Source: an uncultured Paraburkholderia sp. (GTDB lineage Bacteria > Pseudomonadota > Gammaproteobacteria > Burkholderiales > Burkholderiaceae). From it: a stretch of DNA of 64,000 nucleotides. Below the pieces are notes generated by a model. The model saw only the letters and a list, made by a program, of their open reading frames with translations, did not search any database and was not told the DNA's origin. The DNA lies in assembly GCA_940747215.1 (NCBI GenBank), contig CALNWS010000007.1, positions 1-64,000 on the forward strand, in the 5' to 3' direction. This document shows positions 38,872 through 48,207 of the stretch, piece after piece. Numbering within the stretch: the first letter of the stretch is position 1; every line of letters begins with the position of its first letter. A program made the translations under genes and the position numbers.

Positions 38872-39363
38872 TCAATGCAGGCTATCCGCTTCCACGCGCG
38901 CCGCGCCTCGCTCTTCATCCGCAACCGGGGCAACCGTTGCCGGAACCTGCGGCACCGGCCGTGAATTCTCGCGATACCGTGCGAACGCTTCGTCTGCGTA
39001 ACGGAGGCGCGTGCGGCCGTGCGGCACCGGCTCGCCCTTCTCGTCCAGATTGACGAATACCATCTTGTCGACCGTCAGAATGCTTTTGCACGTGATCTTG
39101 TTGCGCACTTCGCAGCGCAGCGTGATCGACGTGCGGCCGAAATGCGTAGCGGTCATACCGAGTTCGATAATGTCGCCCTGCCGCGCCGAACTGACAAAGT
39201 TGATCTCCGACATGAACTTGGTCACCACACGCTGATTGTCCAACTGACAGATCGCGTAAATGGCCGCTTCCTCGTCGATCCAGCGCAGCAGGCTGCCGCC
39301 GAACAGCGTGTTATTCGGGTTGAGGTCTTCGGGTTTGACCCACTTTCTCGTATGAAAATTCAT
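38872..39363 (-). CDS. Acyl-CoA thioesterase, YciA-like hot-dog fold
   Basis: 163 aa from ATG 39363; the longer upstream frame is not needed. NPNNTLFGGSLLRWIDEEAA IYA carries the hot-dog motif and catalytic Asp, followed by MSEINFVSSARQGDIIELGM TATHFGRTSITL and KMVFVNLDEKGEPVPHG. It hydrolyses acyl-CoAs in the cytosol. The C-terminal 30 residues are Pro/Ala-rich and variable. Intact. Confidence 0.9.
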   Translation of the reverse strand: MNFHTRKWVKPEDLNPNNTLFGGSLLRWIDEEAAIYAICQLDNQRVVTKFMSEINFVSSARQGDIIELGMTATHFGRTSITLRCEVRNKITCKSILTVDKMVFVNLDEKGEPVPHGRTRLRYADEAFARYRENSRPVPQVPATVAPVADEERGAARVEADSLH

Positions 39364-39488
39364 CTGGTACTCCGTGTCTGAACGCGCCGGCGAGGCCGTG
39401 GCGACCCAACCTAGGGTTAACACCTAGAATTGCACCAAAGATAAGGGTTTTCCCTGATTTTTCAATAGTCGATGAATTGAATGAAAAA

Positions 39489-39516
39489 AGCCCGCCAGCA
39501 TCGAGCTGGCGGGCGT
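39489..39516. terminator. Rho-independent terminator
   Basis: AAAAAAGCCCGCCAGC, loop ATCGA, GCTGGCGGGCGTTT: a perfect 10-bp GC-rich stem downstream of hpnG on the minus strand. Confidence 0.9.
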
Positions 39517-39551
39517 TTCATAAATCTCGGCGTGTCGGAAAGGCGTATCTG

Positions 39552-40280
39552 TCAGGCCGCCATATCCAGTGCGCCGGCCGTGCGCATCAGATGTCGCGCC
39601 TGAACGAGCGACGTTTTGGCCGCGTGGGCGTCGGCGGCAACCTGCAGAAGCGCGCCGATCTGCGACGGCTGCCGCAGCAGTTCGCGCAGAATCGGCACGA
39701 TGGCCGTGCTGCCGTCGTCGCGCAAACCAGCGGTTGCAGCCGAGGGCAACGTGCGCCAAGCCGGGTCAACGATCGTGCGGCACACGGCGAACGGCACGCC
39801 GTGCGCTTCGGCGGCGGCACCAGCGATGTGCGATTCCATGTCCACGGCCAGCGCACCCGTGGAGCGATGCAGAAGCTGTTTGTCTTTGGCGCTGACGAGC
39901 GGCGCCGCCACCGCCGCCATTAGGCCGCGCCGCAAACGCGCTTGGAACGGTTCGGCAGAGAATGCAACCGCGAGCCGGCTCGTCCATTCGCGATCGGTCT
40001 CGAGGCGGCCGAACGGTCCCTCGATGGCATCCGCGACGATCAGCGAGCCTGGCTCCAGGTCCGGCGAAAGACCGCCCGCCTTCCCAAAGCTGACGATGCC
40101 CGAACAGCCGCGCACGAGCACCGCGCTCAGCGCACGTTGCAAAAGATCGGCGCGCGCCGCATAGATCACCTCCACGCCCTCACCGCGCGCGATGCGCGCC
40201 TCGAACGCCATGCCCGTCACCACGATGACGGGCGGCGCGCTGCGGCCAATTGCGGGCGACGGCGGAATGGCGAGCGACAT
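39552..40280 (-). CDS. hpnG: Hopanoid-associated phosphorylase HpnG
   Basis: 242 aa, intact. Nucleoside-phosphorylase fold: VIVVTGMAFEARIARGEGVE, GIVSFGKAGGLSPDLEPGSL IVADAI, GALAVDMESHIAGAAAEAHG (the MES phosphorylase motif) and VCRTIVDPAWRTLPSAAT. HpnG removes adenine from adenosylhopane to give phosphoribosylhopane. It starts two bases before the shc stop region (gap about 4 bp), so it belongs to the shc operon. Together with intact HpnH the side-chain branch is complete to this step. Confidence 0.93.
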   Translation of the reverse strand: MSLAIPPSPAIGRSAPPVIVVTGMAFEARIARGEGVEVIYAARADLLQRALSAVLVRGCSGIVSFGKAGGLSPDLEPGSLIVADAIEGPFGRLETDREWTSRLAVAFSAEPFQARLRRGLMAAVAAPLVSAKDKQLLHRSTGALAVDMESHIAGAAAEAHGVPFAVCRTIVDPAWRTLPSAATAGLRDDGSTAIVPILRELLRQPSQIGALLQVAADAHAAKTSLVQARHLMRTAGALDMAA

Positions 40281-40284
40281 CCCG

Positions 40285-42345
40285 TTACATCCCGACGGGC
40301 ACGCGCGTCAGCCCATTGCTCTTCAGATGACGGAAGCGCGCCAGCGCCCACAGCGGGAAAAACTTGCGATAGCCGTGGTAGCGCAGATAGAACACGCGCG
40401 GAAAGCCGATTGCCGTGAAGCGCGTTTCGTCCCACAAGCCATGTTTGCGCTGCTCGCGCTGCAGATAATCGACACCGCGCGCCACCGCCTCGTGATTGAC
40501 CTCGCCCGCCGCCATCAGGCCCATCAGCGCCCATGCGGTTTGCGACGCCGTGCTCGGCGCGCGTTCGTAGCCGTGATAGTCGAGCTTGTAGCTCTCGCCG
40601 CCCTCGCCCCAGCCGCCGTTGTCATTCTGGATCGACAGCAGCCATTGCGCCGCGCGCTTCATGCGCGGGTCGTCGTGCGGCATGCCCGCGGCGTTCAGCG
40701 AACAAAGCGCCGTCCACGTGCCGTAGATATAGTTCAGGCCCCAGCGACCGTACCAGCTGCCGTCCGATTCCTGTTCCTTCAGCATGTAGTCGAACGCGCG
40801 GCGCGACGGCTTGCTGCCATGCGGCAGTTCGCCGAGTTGCGCGAGCATCGAAAGACAACGGCCCGACACGTCCGCCGTGGGCGGATCGAGCAGCGCGCCG
40901 TGATCGGAGAACGGAATGTTGTTCAGGTAGTACTGCGTGTTTTCCGGTTCGAACGCGCCCCAGCCGCCATCGCTGCTTTGCATGCCGACCACCCACTCGC
41001 GAGCGCGCGAAATGGCTTCGCGGTCCACGTCCGACTTCGTGATCTCCGCCGAACGCTGCATCGCCATCACGACCACAGCCGTATCGTCGACGTCGGGATA
41101 ATGCGCGTTGTTGTACTGGAACGCCCAGCCGCCCGGCCGCACGTTCGGACGGCGCGAAATCCAGTCGCCGCGCACGTCGAGAATCTGCAGCGGACGCAGC
41201 CACGCGATGCCGCGCTCGGCGGCCTCTTCGGCGCGCGGCTCGCGCGTTTCCAGCAGCGCATGCGTGGCGAGCGACGTGTCCCACACGGGCGACAGACACG
41301 GCTGGCAATACGCTTCGTCGTCCTTGATGACAAGCAGCTTCTCGATCGATTGACGCGCGATCGCACGATTCGGATGATCGGCCGGATAGCCGAGCACGTC
41401 GTACATCATCACCGAGTTGGCCATCGCCGGGAAAATCGCGCCGAGGCCGTCTTCGCCGTTCAGGCGTTCGTCGACGAAAGAGACCGCCGCGCGCACCGCA
41501 CGCTCGCGCGTCGCTTTCGGGAACAGGCCATCCACTGTGCGCAGGAACACGTCGACGCCGCTGAAGAAGCGGAACCAGCCCTCGTGCTGATGCGGCGCCC
41601 GGTCGCGCGCACCGACGTTCACCGTTGCGCCGTGGAAGATTTCGTCGATGCACACCTTGCGCGAATTGCGCGCGAGCGGCTGCTTCGCATTCAGGACGAG
41701 CAGCGGCACGATCACGGTACGCGCCCAGTACGACACCTTCGACAGGTGGAACGGGAACCACTCGGGCAACAGCATGATTCCGACCGGCATCATCGGCACC
41801 GCGCGCCACGACACCACGCCGAACAGCGCGAGCAGAATGCGCGTGAACACGTTCACCTGTTCCACGCCGCCGTGCCCGAGGATCGCCTCGCGCGCGCGGA
41901 CCATGTGCTCGGCGTCGGGCGAATCGCCGATCATCTTCAGCGCAAAATACGCCTTCACACTTGCGCTGATGTCGAGCGCGCCGTCGGTGAAAAGCGGCCA
42001 GCCGCCGTTGGGCAGCTGGATGCGGCGCAGGTAGCGCGCGATTTTCTGTTCGAGCTCCACGTTCGGCGTTTCACAGAGATAGTGGACGAGCAGCACATAC
42101 TCGGCGGGAATGGTGGCGTCGGCTTCGAGTTCGTAGACCCAATGGCCATCCACGTTCTGCGCGGCGAGAATCGCGTCGGTCGCACGTGTGATGGCGGCGT
42201 CGAGCGGCGCATTGCGCGGCGTTTCATTCGATGCGCTCGGCACATTCGAGACGTCCGACGCGTCCAGCGTCGCGGCTTCGACGTCGGTGTCGGCGAATTC
42301 GGGCAGGACGGCGTTCAGCCGTTGGGCTTGAGATAAATCGTTCAT
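40285..42345 (-). CDS. shc: Squalene-hopene cyclase
   Basis: 686 aa, full length and uninterrupted. The protonating DxDD motif is DVDDTAVVVMAM. QW repeats are visible as QNDNGGWGEGGESYKLDYHG, QESDGSWYGRWGLNYIYGTW, QSSDGGWGAFEPEN and LPNGGWPLF. The C-terminus is FPRVFYLRYHGYRKFFPLWA LARF. The enzyme cyclises squalene to hopene/diplopterol at the inner membrane. Its start overlaps the hpnE stop region, so the two are co-transcribed, yet hpnE and hpnC are broken, leaving the substrate source in doubt. Confidence 0.96.
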   Translation of the reverse strand: MNDLSQAQRLNAVLPEFADTDVEAATLDASDVSNVPSASNETPRNAPLDAAITRATDAILAAQNVDGHWVYELEADATIPAEYVLLVHYLCETPNVELEQKIARYLRRIQLPNGGWPLFTDGALDISASVKAYFALKMIGDSPDAEHMVRAREAILGHGGVEQVNVFTRILLALFGVVSWRAVPMMPVGIMLLPEWFPFHLSKVSYWARTVIVPLLVLNAKQPLARNSRKVCIDEIFHGATVNVGARDRAPHQHEGWFRFFSGVDVFLRTVDGLFPKATRERAVRAAVSFVDERLNGEDGLGAIFPAMANSVMMYDVLGYPADHPNRAIARQSIEKLLVIKDDEAYCQPCLSPVWDTSLATHALLETREPRAEEAAERGIAWLRPLQILDVRGDWISRRPNVRPGGWAFQYNNAHYPDVDDTAVVVMAMQRSAEITKSDVDREAISRAREWVVGMQSSDGGWGAFEPENTQYYLNNIPFSDHGALLDPPTADVSGRCLSMLAQLGELPHGSKPSRRAFDYMLKEQESDGSWYGRWGLNYIYGTWTALCSLNAAGMPHDDPRMKRAAQWLLSIQNDNGGWGEGGESYKLDYHGYERAPSTASQTAWALMGLMAAGEVNHEAVARGVDYLQREQRKHGLWDETRFTAIGFPRVFYLRYHGYRKFFPLWALARFRHLKSNGLTRVPVGM

Positions 42346-43573
42346 CGGCGTTCCATCGGTTCATTCAGCATCGTATCCGTGGCCTTCTGGTCAGCACGGA
42401 TCGCACCTTCTATGGTTGCGGGCAGGCCGGTGGCCGTCCAGTCTCCCGCGAGCATCAGATTTTTCCAGCGAGTGCGCGTGCCGGGTCGCAGTGTTTCCTG
42501 ATCCGGCAACGCGGCGAACGTCGCGCGTTTTTCCATCACGACCTGCCAGGTCGGTACCGGCAGAAGCGGCAGGTTCACGGCCTGCGCAATCTCCGTCCAG
42601 ACCGTCGTGGCGATCGCTTCGTGCGGCATGTCGAGCAGACGCTCCGCCGCACTGACCGCGACCGACAGCCAGCCGTCGAACGCGAAGAGCCACTCCGCCG
42701 TGCCGTTGACGAGGCCCGTCAACGCGGACAAGCCAAACGGCGGCTCGATCGCGAAGTGGAAGTGGACGTTGGCCGTCGACGCAAGGTGGTTCGGCGCGCG
42801 CAGTCCGGGCACGAGCGTTTGCGCGGTTTCCGGCGGCACGGCGAGGATCACTGCGTGATTCGCTTCGAGCTCCACGCGCTCGTCGGCGAATTGCAGTGCC
42901 TGCACACGCGTGGATCCGGGCGCGAAGACCGCCTCGTTAAGCCGCATGCCCAGCCGGATCACCGCGCCGCCATGTTGCAGCAGACGCAGCGCCGGTTCGA
43001 CGAACGCGCTGCCGAGTCCGTTGCACGCCACCAGTGGCCGGCATGCGAGGCCGCCCGCCAGCAAGGTCTCGCGCACCATTGCACCGGTGAGTTCCGCCGA
43101 CGCCTCACGCGGCTCGATATTGAGCAGCGCATGAAACAGCGGGCGCAGCAGGCGATCCCACAACAGCCCGTCGCAACGCACGGTCTGCGCGACGCTGCGA
43201 CCGGGTCACGCGAGCAGCAAAGGCATGAGCGCCAGATAGTCCAGCGGACTGGTGTTCGGCACGCGCGCATTCGTACCGAAGTCCACCACGGCAGTATTCC
43301 GGGTGACATGCGCACGGTCCAGCGTGCACGCGTGGCCAGATCCACGAACGGATATTCCGGCTGCGGCGGCCCGACCAGCTCGTCGGCCGCACGATCGCGC
43401 GCGCGTAGTTCAGCGTGGCCGCATTGCCCGACAGCACAATGTGATTGCCGCTGTCGATCGTCATGCCGAGCTTGTCGTCGTAATACGAGCGGCAGCGGCC
43501 GCCCGCATGACCGGCCGCGCCGTTGCAGCTGCACCGCGGCGGCTAGGCCGACCACATGTACGAGCTTTTGCAT
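42342..43573 (-). pseudogene. hpnE: Hydroxysqualene dehydroxylase HpnE, broken
   Basis: ATG 43573: MQKLVHVVGLAA, then the expected AGLSAAVQLQRRG, with part of the GxGxxG motif missing. Frameshifts follow near 43530, 43410 and 43290, between SYYDDKLGMTIDSGNHIVLS GNAATLNYAR, ADELVGPPQPEYPFVDLATR AR and LDYLALMPLLLA, then TGA at about 43205. The last 279 codons are open (CDGLLWDRLLRPLFHALLNI to DWTATGLPATIEGAIRA), but the FAD-binding N-terminus cannot be joined to them. HpnE reduces hydroxysqualene to squalene, so this step is lost here. Confidence 0.88.
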
Positions 43574-43577
43574 CAGC

Positions 43578-44405
43578 TCAGAAGAGCGCGTAGCGCGCGA
43601 CGATCCACAGTAATCGCAGACGCGGCTTGCTGACCTTCGTGCGCGGAATGTCGAAGCCGCGTTCCAGCGTGCGCTCGAGCAGCACGCGATAGACGCCCGA
43701 CATAATGCGCGGCGCCTTCACGTGGCTGCGCGGTTCGCGGTCCATGATCGCGTCCGACTTGGCGAAGTGCTGCTTCGCGCGCTCAGCGAGCGTGGCGCAG
43801 ACGCGCGACAGCGACGGGTCGTCGGCGATCTGTTCGGGGCTGTCCGCCGCGATGCCCTCGCGCGCGAGCAGCTCGCGCGGCAGATAGCAGCGGTTGATGC
43901 CGGCATCTTCGTCGATGTCGCGCAGAATGTTGGTGAGCTGCAGCGCGCGGCCCAGATGGTGCGCGAGCAGCCGGCCGGGCTCTTCCTGCATCCCGAATAT
44001 CCTCACCGATAGACGGCCCGCCGCGCTCGCGACGCGGTCGCAGTACAGGTCGAGCGTATCTTCGTCCGGCGCGCAGATGTCTTCGGCGGCGTCCATCGCC
44101 ATGCCGTCGATCATTGCGTGGAAGTCTTCGCGTTGCAGGTGAAACGTATGGATGTGCCGCGTGAGCGCGCGCAGCGAGGCGCGCGGCGCACCGGCATAGC
44201 ACGCGTCGATGTCGTCGCGCCAGCGCTCAAGCGCGGCGGCGCGGTCGGCGCGCGGCATGTCGCTGTCTGCGATGTCGTCGACGGCGTGGCAGAAAGCGTA
44301 GACCTGATACATGGCATCGCGCTGCGCAGCCGGCAGGATGCGCATTGCAAGATAGAACGAGCTGCCGGACGTAGCAGCAGCAGCGTCGATTTCAGTATCG
44401 TTCAC
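43578..44405 (-). CDS. hpnD: Presqualene diphosphate synthase HpnD
   Basis: 275 aa from GTG 44405 (NDTEIDAAAATSGSSFYLAM RILP); a longer frame exists, but the family starts about ten residues before SGSSFY. DDIADSDMPRADRAAALERW carries the first Asp-rich site and LTNILRDIDEDAGINRCYLP the second. HpnD condenses two farnesyl diphosphates to presqualene diphosphate. Intact, but the next enzymes HpnC and HpnE are not. Confidence 0.93.
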   Translation of the reverse strand: MNDTEIDAAAATSGSSFYLAMRILPAAQRDAMYQVYAFCHAVDDIADSDMPRADRAAALERWRDDIDACYAGAPRASLRALTRHIHTFHLQREDFHAMIDGMAMDAAEDICAPDEDTLDLYCDRVASAAGRLSVRIFGMQEEPGRLLAHHLGRALQLTNILRDIDEDAGINRCYLPRELLAREGIAADSPEQIADDPSLSRVCATLAERAKQHFAKSDAIMDREPRSHVKAPRIMSGVYRVLLERTLERGFDIPRTKVSKPRLRLLWIVARYALF

Positions 44406-44681
44406 GACGAGATTGAAAACAGCCAAGACGATCTCCGCAGGAGGCACCCGCTGAAAGGCGTTCAGGAATTTTTATGCCGGCCACGAAAAATCTGGCGGCA
44501 GGCGCGCGGGGGACTCGCGCGAAACATCCGGTAGGCAAGCCGGAAACAGCGAAAAGTATATCAACCTTTGTAAGACCCCGCAGTTTCGCGGGTCAAAAGG
44601 GGACGGAAGATAGAGGAAATCGTCAGTGGAAAGCGGTGCGTTGGCGCACCCGCAGGCCGTGCCGCGGGCCTTGTGGCGTGC
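44406..44681. other. Intergenic region
   Basis: About 275 bp between hpnD and the diguanylate cyclase remnant, both on the minus strand. No protein-like sequence was seen. It presumably contains the start signals of the hpnD-hpnE-shc-hpnG operon. Confidence 0.4.
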
Positions 44682-45498
44682 TTACGCGAACGCGATCGAG
44701 TGGTTGCGGCCTTGCCGTTTGGCGCTGTAAAGCGCGGCGTCGGCTTCGTTGATGAGCACGTCGTAAGACGGCACGCCCGTGCGCGCCGCCGACGCTCGCC
44801 GTCACTGGAACGGCCGTGCCCTGCACTTCGATCAGTGTGTCGGCGATCGCGCAGCGGATTTTCTCGACGACGCGCAGCACCGTATCGCCGACGCCGTGGC
44901 CGAACTAGTCGTTGATTTTCTTGAAGTGATCGAGGTCGAACAGCAGCACCGAGAGGTCGCCACCGTAGCGAGTCCAGCGCGTGTATTCGTCACGCAGACG
45001 CGACTCGAAGTAGCGCCGGTTCGCGATGCCGGTCAGACCGTCGCGGTCGGCGTATTCCTGCAGCTTGGCAACGGCTTCTTCACGCTCGCGCTGCACGATG
45101 CTCACGTGCGTGACGTCGGAAATCGTCACGCACACGGCCACCACTTCGCGGTTGCGCGTGAGCGGCATGAACGTGCAGTCCTGCTGCATGAAATCCACGC
45201 CGCCGGTGATCGGCCGATCATGGTCGAAGCGAAACAGATACGGGCGCTGCTCCCACGAGCTGAATGCGAAGCTGACGAGCTGGAACACGCTCTCGATCTT
45301 GCGCGAGAGCCACACGCGAGGCAGTTCGGGGAAATGGGTGAAGAGCGATTTGCCGACTACCTGTTCCGCCGGCAAGCCGCTGTGATCCTGCATGAAGCGA
45401 TTCCACATGAGCACGTTCATATCGCGATCGAGCACGAAGATGCCGAAACCGACACGTTCGACGACCAGATCGCTCAACGACTCGGTGGACATGTTCAT
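44682..45498 (-). pseudogene. PAS-GGDEF diguanylate cyclase with the active site deleted
   Basis: The N-terminal PAS domain is intact (VGFGIFVLDRDMNVLMWNRF, FTHFPELPRVWLSRKIESV). The GGDEF domain starts DGLTGIANRRYFESRLRDEY and LSVLLFDLDHFKKIND, followed by TAG where FGH is expected next. After FGHGVGDTVLR the sequence jumps to VVEKIRCAIADTLIEVQG: the roughly 40 residues with the GGDEF/GGEEF loop are missing. A frameshift follows, and the last part NEADAALYSAKRQGRNH is in another frame ending at 44682. It cannot make c-di-GMP. Confidence 0.87.
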
Positions 45499-46117
45499 AG
45501 GCTCGATAACAACGCGTCGAGCGCTCCGCTCATGTGCCGGATCGAATCCTCGGCCATCAGCATGACGAGATGTGCGCGGAAGCTCTGGTCCTCGAGCGCG
45601 AAATTAACTTCGACGAGGAGCGCCACTTCCCATTGCAACATGCTGGGCTCGAACACTTCGTCGAGCGTCATGGCCGCGCCGATCATGCCGGGCGCGGAGA
45701 AGATCGGCGTGCGGCCGAGCTGGTCGAGAATGCACGACACGCATGCGCCCGTCAGCACGTTGGCCACGTCGAACACGAGTTCCTGCTGGCTCACCGCTTC
45801 GTAGGCAGAGCGCGAGTACGGATCGCTCACCAGCGCGCACAGTTGCTCGATGCTGTCGCTGCGGCAGATCACGAGCGCCTCGCCCTTGATGTCGGAGCGG
45901 AAGCCTTGGCGCACGGCGCTCACCGCGTCTTCGATGCCGGTCATGTCACGCAGCGCCTGCGCCGCTTCGCTAACCGCCACCACGCGCACGCGCGGCACCG
46001 ACAACTCGATGAACGCATCGAGCAGCCGCGCGAGACGCGTGGCGGCCTGGCCCATCGCCAGATTGGCGACCTCTTGCAGCGCGTCGCGCTGATCTTCGTT
46101 GAGGACTGCTCAGACAT
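45495..46117 (-). pseudogene. CheC/CheX-type phosphatase, one-base deletion near the start
   Basis: ATG 46117 overlaps the response-regulator stop by 8 nt and reads MSEQ out of frame; with one G restored it would be MSEAVLNEDQRDALQEVANL AMGQAATRLARLLDAF. The rest is open: VFDVANVLTGACVSCILDQL and GAAMTLDEVFEPSMLQWEVA LLVEVNFALE, typical of CheC proteins that dephosphorylate CheY-like partners. An internal ATG at 46055 (MGQAAT) could start a protein lacking the first phosphatase helix. Its stop overlaps the start of the diguanylate cyclase. Confidence 0.75.
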
Positions 46118-46482
46118 ACAACCCGTAATCCTTGAGGATGGGTAGTAGCGCCTCGGGCGTGACCGGTTTCGCGACGAACGCCATCGCCCAGGAGCGCGCG
46201 CACACGCTCCTGGGCGACCGGCCGGATGTCAGCAGAAACGACGATCACAAAGGTGTTCAGATCCTCGTGCTGTAGCGCTTCCAGCACCTGATAGCCGGTC
46301 ATGTCCGGCATGGTCAGGTCGAGGAACATGACCGACGCCTTACCTTCGCGGTAAAGCGCGAGTGCTTTGCGTCCGTTGGCGGCATAGGAGGCGTCGACTT
46401 GCCAGTCCAGCGGCAGTGCCTTCGTGAACACCTTGCGGGCTAGCAGCGAATCGTCAGCGATCACCACAATAGGCAAAGACAT
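46110..46482 (-). pseudogene. CheY-like response regulator, C-terminal frameshift
   Basis: MSLPIVVIADDSLLARKVFT KAL starts a receiver domain; SVMFLDLTMPDMTGYQVLEA L holds the phosphoacceptor Asp and TFVIVVSADI the Thr/Ser. Near 46200 an indel shifts frame: the true end AMAFVAKPVTPEALLPILKD YGLYV, with the essential Lys, is in the frame ending at 46110. Translation instead runs on into CheC. It is the first gene of a three-gene signalling operon, all broken. Confidence 0.82.
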
Positions 46483-46484
46483 GG

Positions 46485-47145
46485 GCGGGTCGGAAAGCGG
46501 AATGGGCTCAAACGCGTTTACGGCGAATCGAGACGATTTCTTTAGCGCGGAGTCTGTCGATCAGCGAAAACGTGTGCTGAATTCGAAGCGGCAAGGTGCG
46601 GGCGGGTGGAGAGGAGGCGCGATGAAGCGCGCCGGGCTGAACCCGTGGATGCGCAGAGCTGCGCGTATTGGACGACGACGATGACCGGCATGTTCGAATG
46701 CCTACCCCGCAGATGAGTCGGACTGGCCTCTCTCGCCGCGCGCGATTCCGCAAGCGCCTGCGCATGCGTGGTACGCATGTCGTGGCTCCCTCGCGGCAGA
46801 TCCCTCCGAACGTGGCGGAAGCATTTTTGTGATGGAGTGAATTCTCAAAGCAAATCCGCGGAAAGGCAATACGCCAAAATCGTCATCATTAAAGAGATTT
46901 TCTTTCTGGAGTCGATTTCATGAACAGAATTAACTCAACAAAAAATCCTTAGCTTCAAATCATGCCTTTGTGTACGTTTGCGCTTCGCAATTCGTCGCTG
47001 TTTAAAGAACAGATGAATAGAACGCGACTCAATGGTTTTCCCGCAGCGGCAGTAGTTTCTACCTCACTGCGTGCGAATCCATCTCGTATGATTCATGTAA
47101 AAGCTCCTCTCCCGAACCGTTCCGACGCCACACGTACAGCAAGCC
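46485..47145. other. AT-rich intergenic region
   Basis: 660 bp. The part from about 46800 to 47090 is AT-rich, and a short frame at 46920 (MNRINSTKNP then TAG) is open beyond the stop but resembles nothing known. It lies between divergent signalling genes and probably carries their promoters. Confidence 0.4.
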
Positions 47146-48207
47146 ATGACACCCGACCGGTTCGACCCATTAGAAAGCCCTGAGCCATACGACGCCGGGT
47201 GCCTCGCCGTCGATCCACAGGACGGCACGCCGTTTCCCGCCTTACCTGAGCACAACTTCCACGTCCGGCGCATGACACTGATCGCGCTGCTCGTCGCCGC
47301 GCTCGTGCTGCCGTTCCTGTATGTCGGGATCATGGCGTACAGCGATCTGCGCGCATGCATCGCCGACGCCACTGACGTCACGTTGCGCACAGTGCGCGTC
47401 ACCGAGGAACACGCTCTGAAAGTGTTCGACATGAACGAAACGCTCGACGCGCGCGTCGTCGAACTCACCGACGATCTGGACGACAACGACATCCGCGCGC
47501 ACGAGGCCGAGATTCACGAGAAGCTGCGCAGCATTGGCGGCGGTTATCCGCAGGTCGCGGCGGTGTCGATCTTCGGTCACGACGGGTCGCTGTTCGCGAG
47601 CAGCTGTTTCTATCCGGTGCCTGCCGTTTCGATCGCGACGCGCGACGACTTCACCGGCATTCGCAGCGGACAGAGCCTCGAGAACGTTTCGAAAGTGATG
47701 ACCGGGCACGTGGCCGGCGAACAGTTATTCAACATGGGACTCAGGCGTCCCGCGCCGGACGGGTCGTTCGGCGGCATGGTGTCGGTCGCGCTGAGGCCGA
47801 GCTATTTCGAAGCGTTCTATCGCGAGTTACTCGGCGGAAACGATCTCACGCCGATGCGCATGAACATCGTGCGTACCAACGGTCCGATACTCGCGCATTT
47901 CCCGCGCAGCCCGCACGAGCCGGCCGCGATCTCGCCGCACTCGGCGGTGGCCGAAGCGCTCGGCGAAGGACGGCGTGCCGCGAGTTGTTGCGTGCGTCGC
48001 TGAGCGCGAAAGTGTCCCTCGCCATCAACGCGCGCGATGCGATGCCGAAAGGCGGCCGCTTCACGGTGCGCGCGAGCAATATCGTTTTCCGTCATGAAGA
48101 TGGCTTTCCGCTCACGGGCGAGTTCGTGCAACTCTCGCTCGAAGATACCGGCGTGGGCATGGCGCCCGACGTACTCGCGCGCGCCTTCGAACCGCTTTTC
48201 ACGACGA
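47146..48207 (+). pseudogene. Sensor histidine kinase, internally deleted
   Basis: ATG 47146: after a 40-residue cytoplasmic leader comes MTLIALLVAALVLPFLYVGI MAY (TM1), then a periplasmic dCache-like sensor (VAAVSIFGHDGSLFASSCFY, GQSLENVSKVMTGHVAGEQL F, GMVSVALRPSYFEAFYRELL). At about 47970 it breaks off, and a new frame starts in the ATPase domain: LAINARDAMPKGGRFTVRAS (N box) and LEDTGVGMAPDVLARAFEPL FTTK (G1 box). The His-containing dimerisation region and second membrane helix are deleted, and the G2 box is replaced by the fusion at about 48207. Confidence 0.82.

Noticed and set aside
40192-42336. Very long plus-strand frame (714 codons) opposite shc
   Set aside because: It is an Arg/His/Ala-rich antisense shadow of the cyclase coding strand, with no family similarity.
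46920-47190. Leader peptide MNRINSTKNP with downstream open frame
   Set aside because: No ribosome binding site of convincing spacing, no regulatory codon run and no recognisable protein after the stop.
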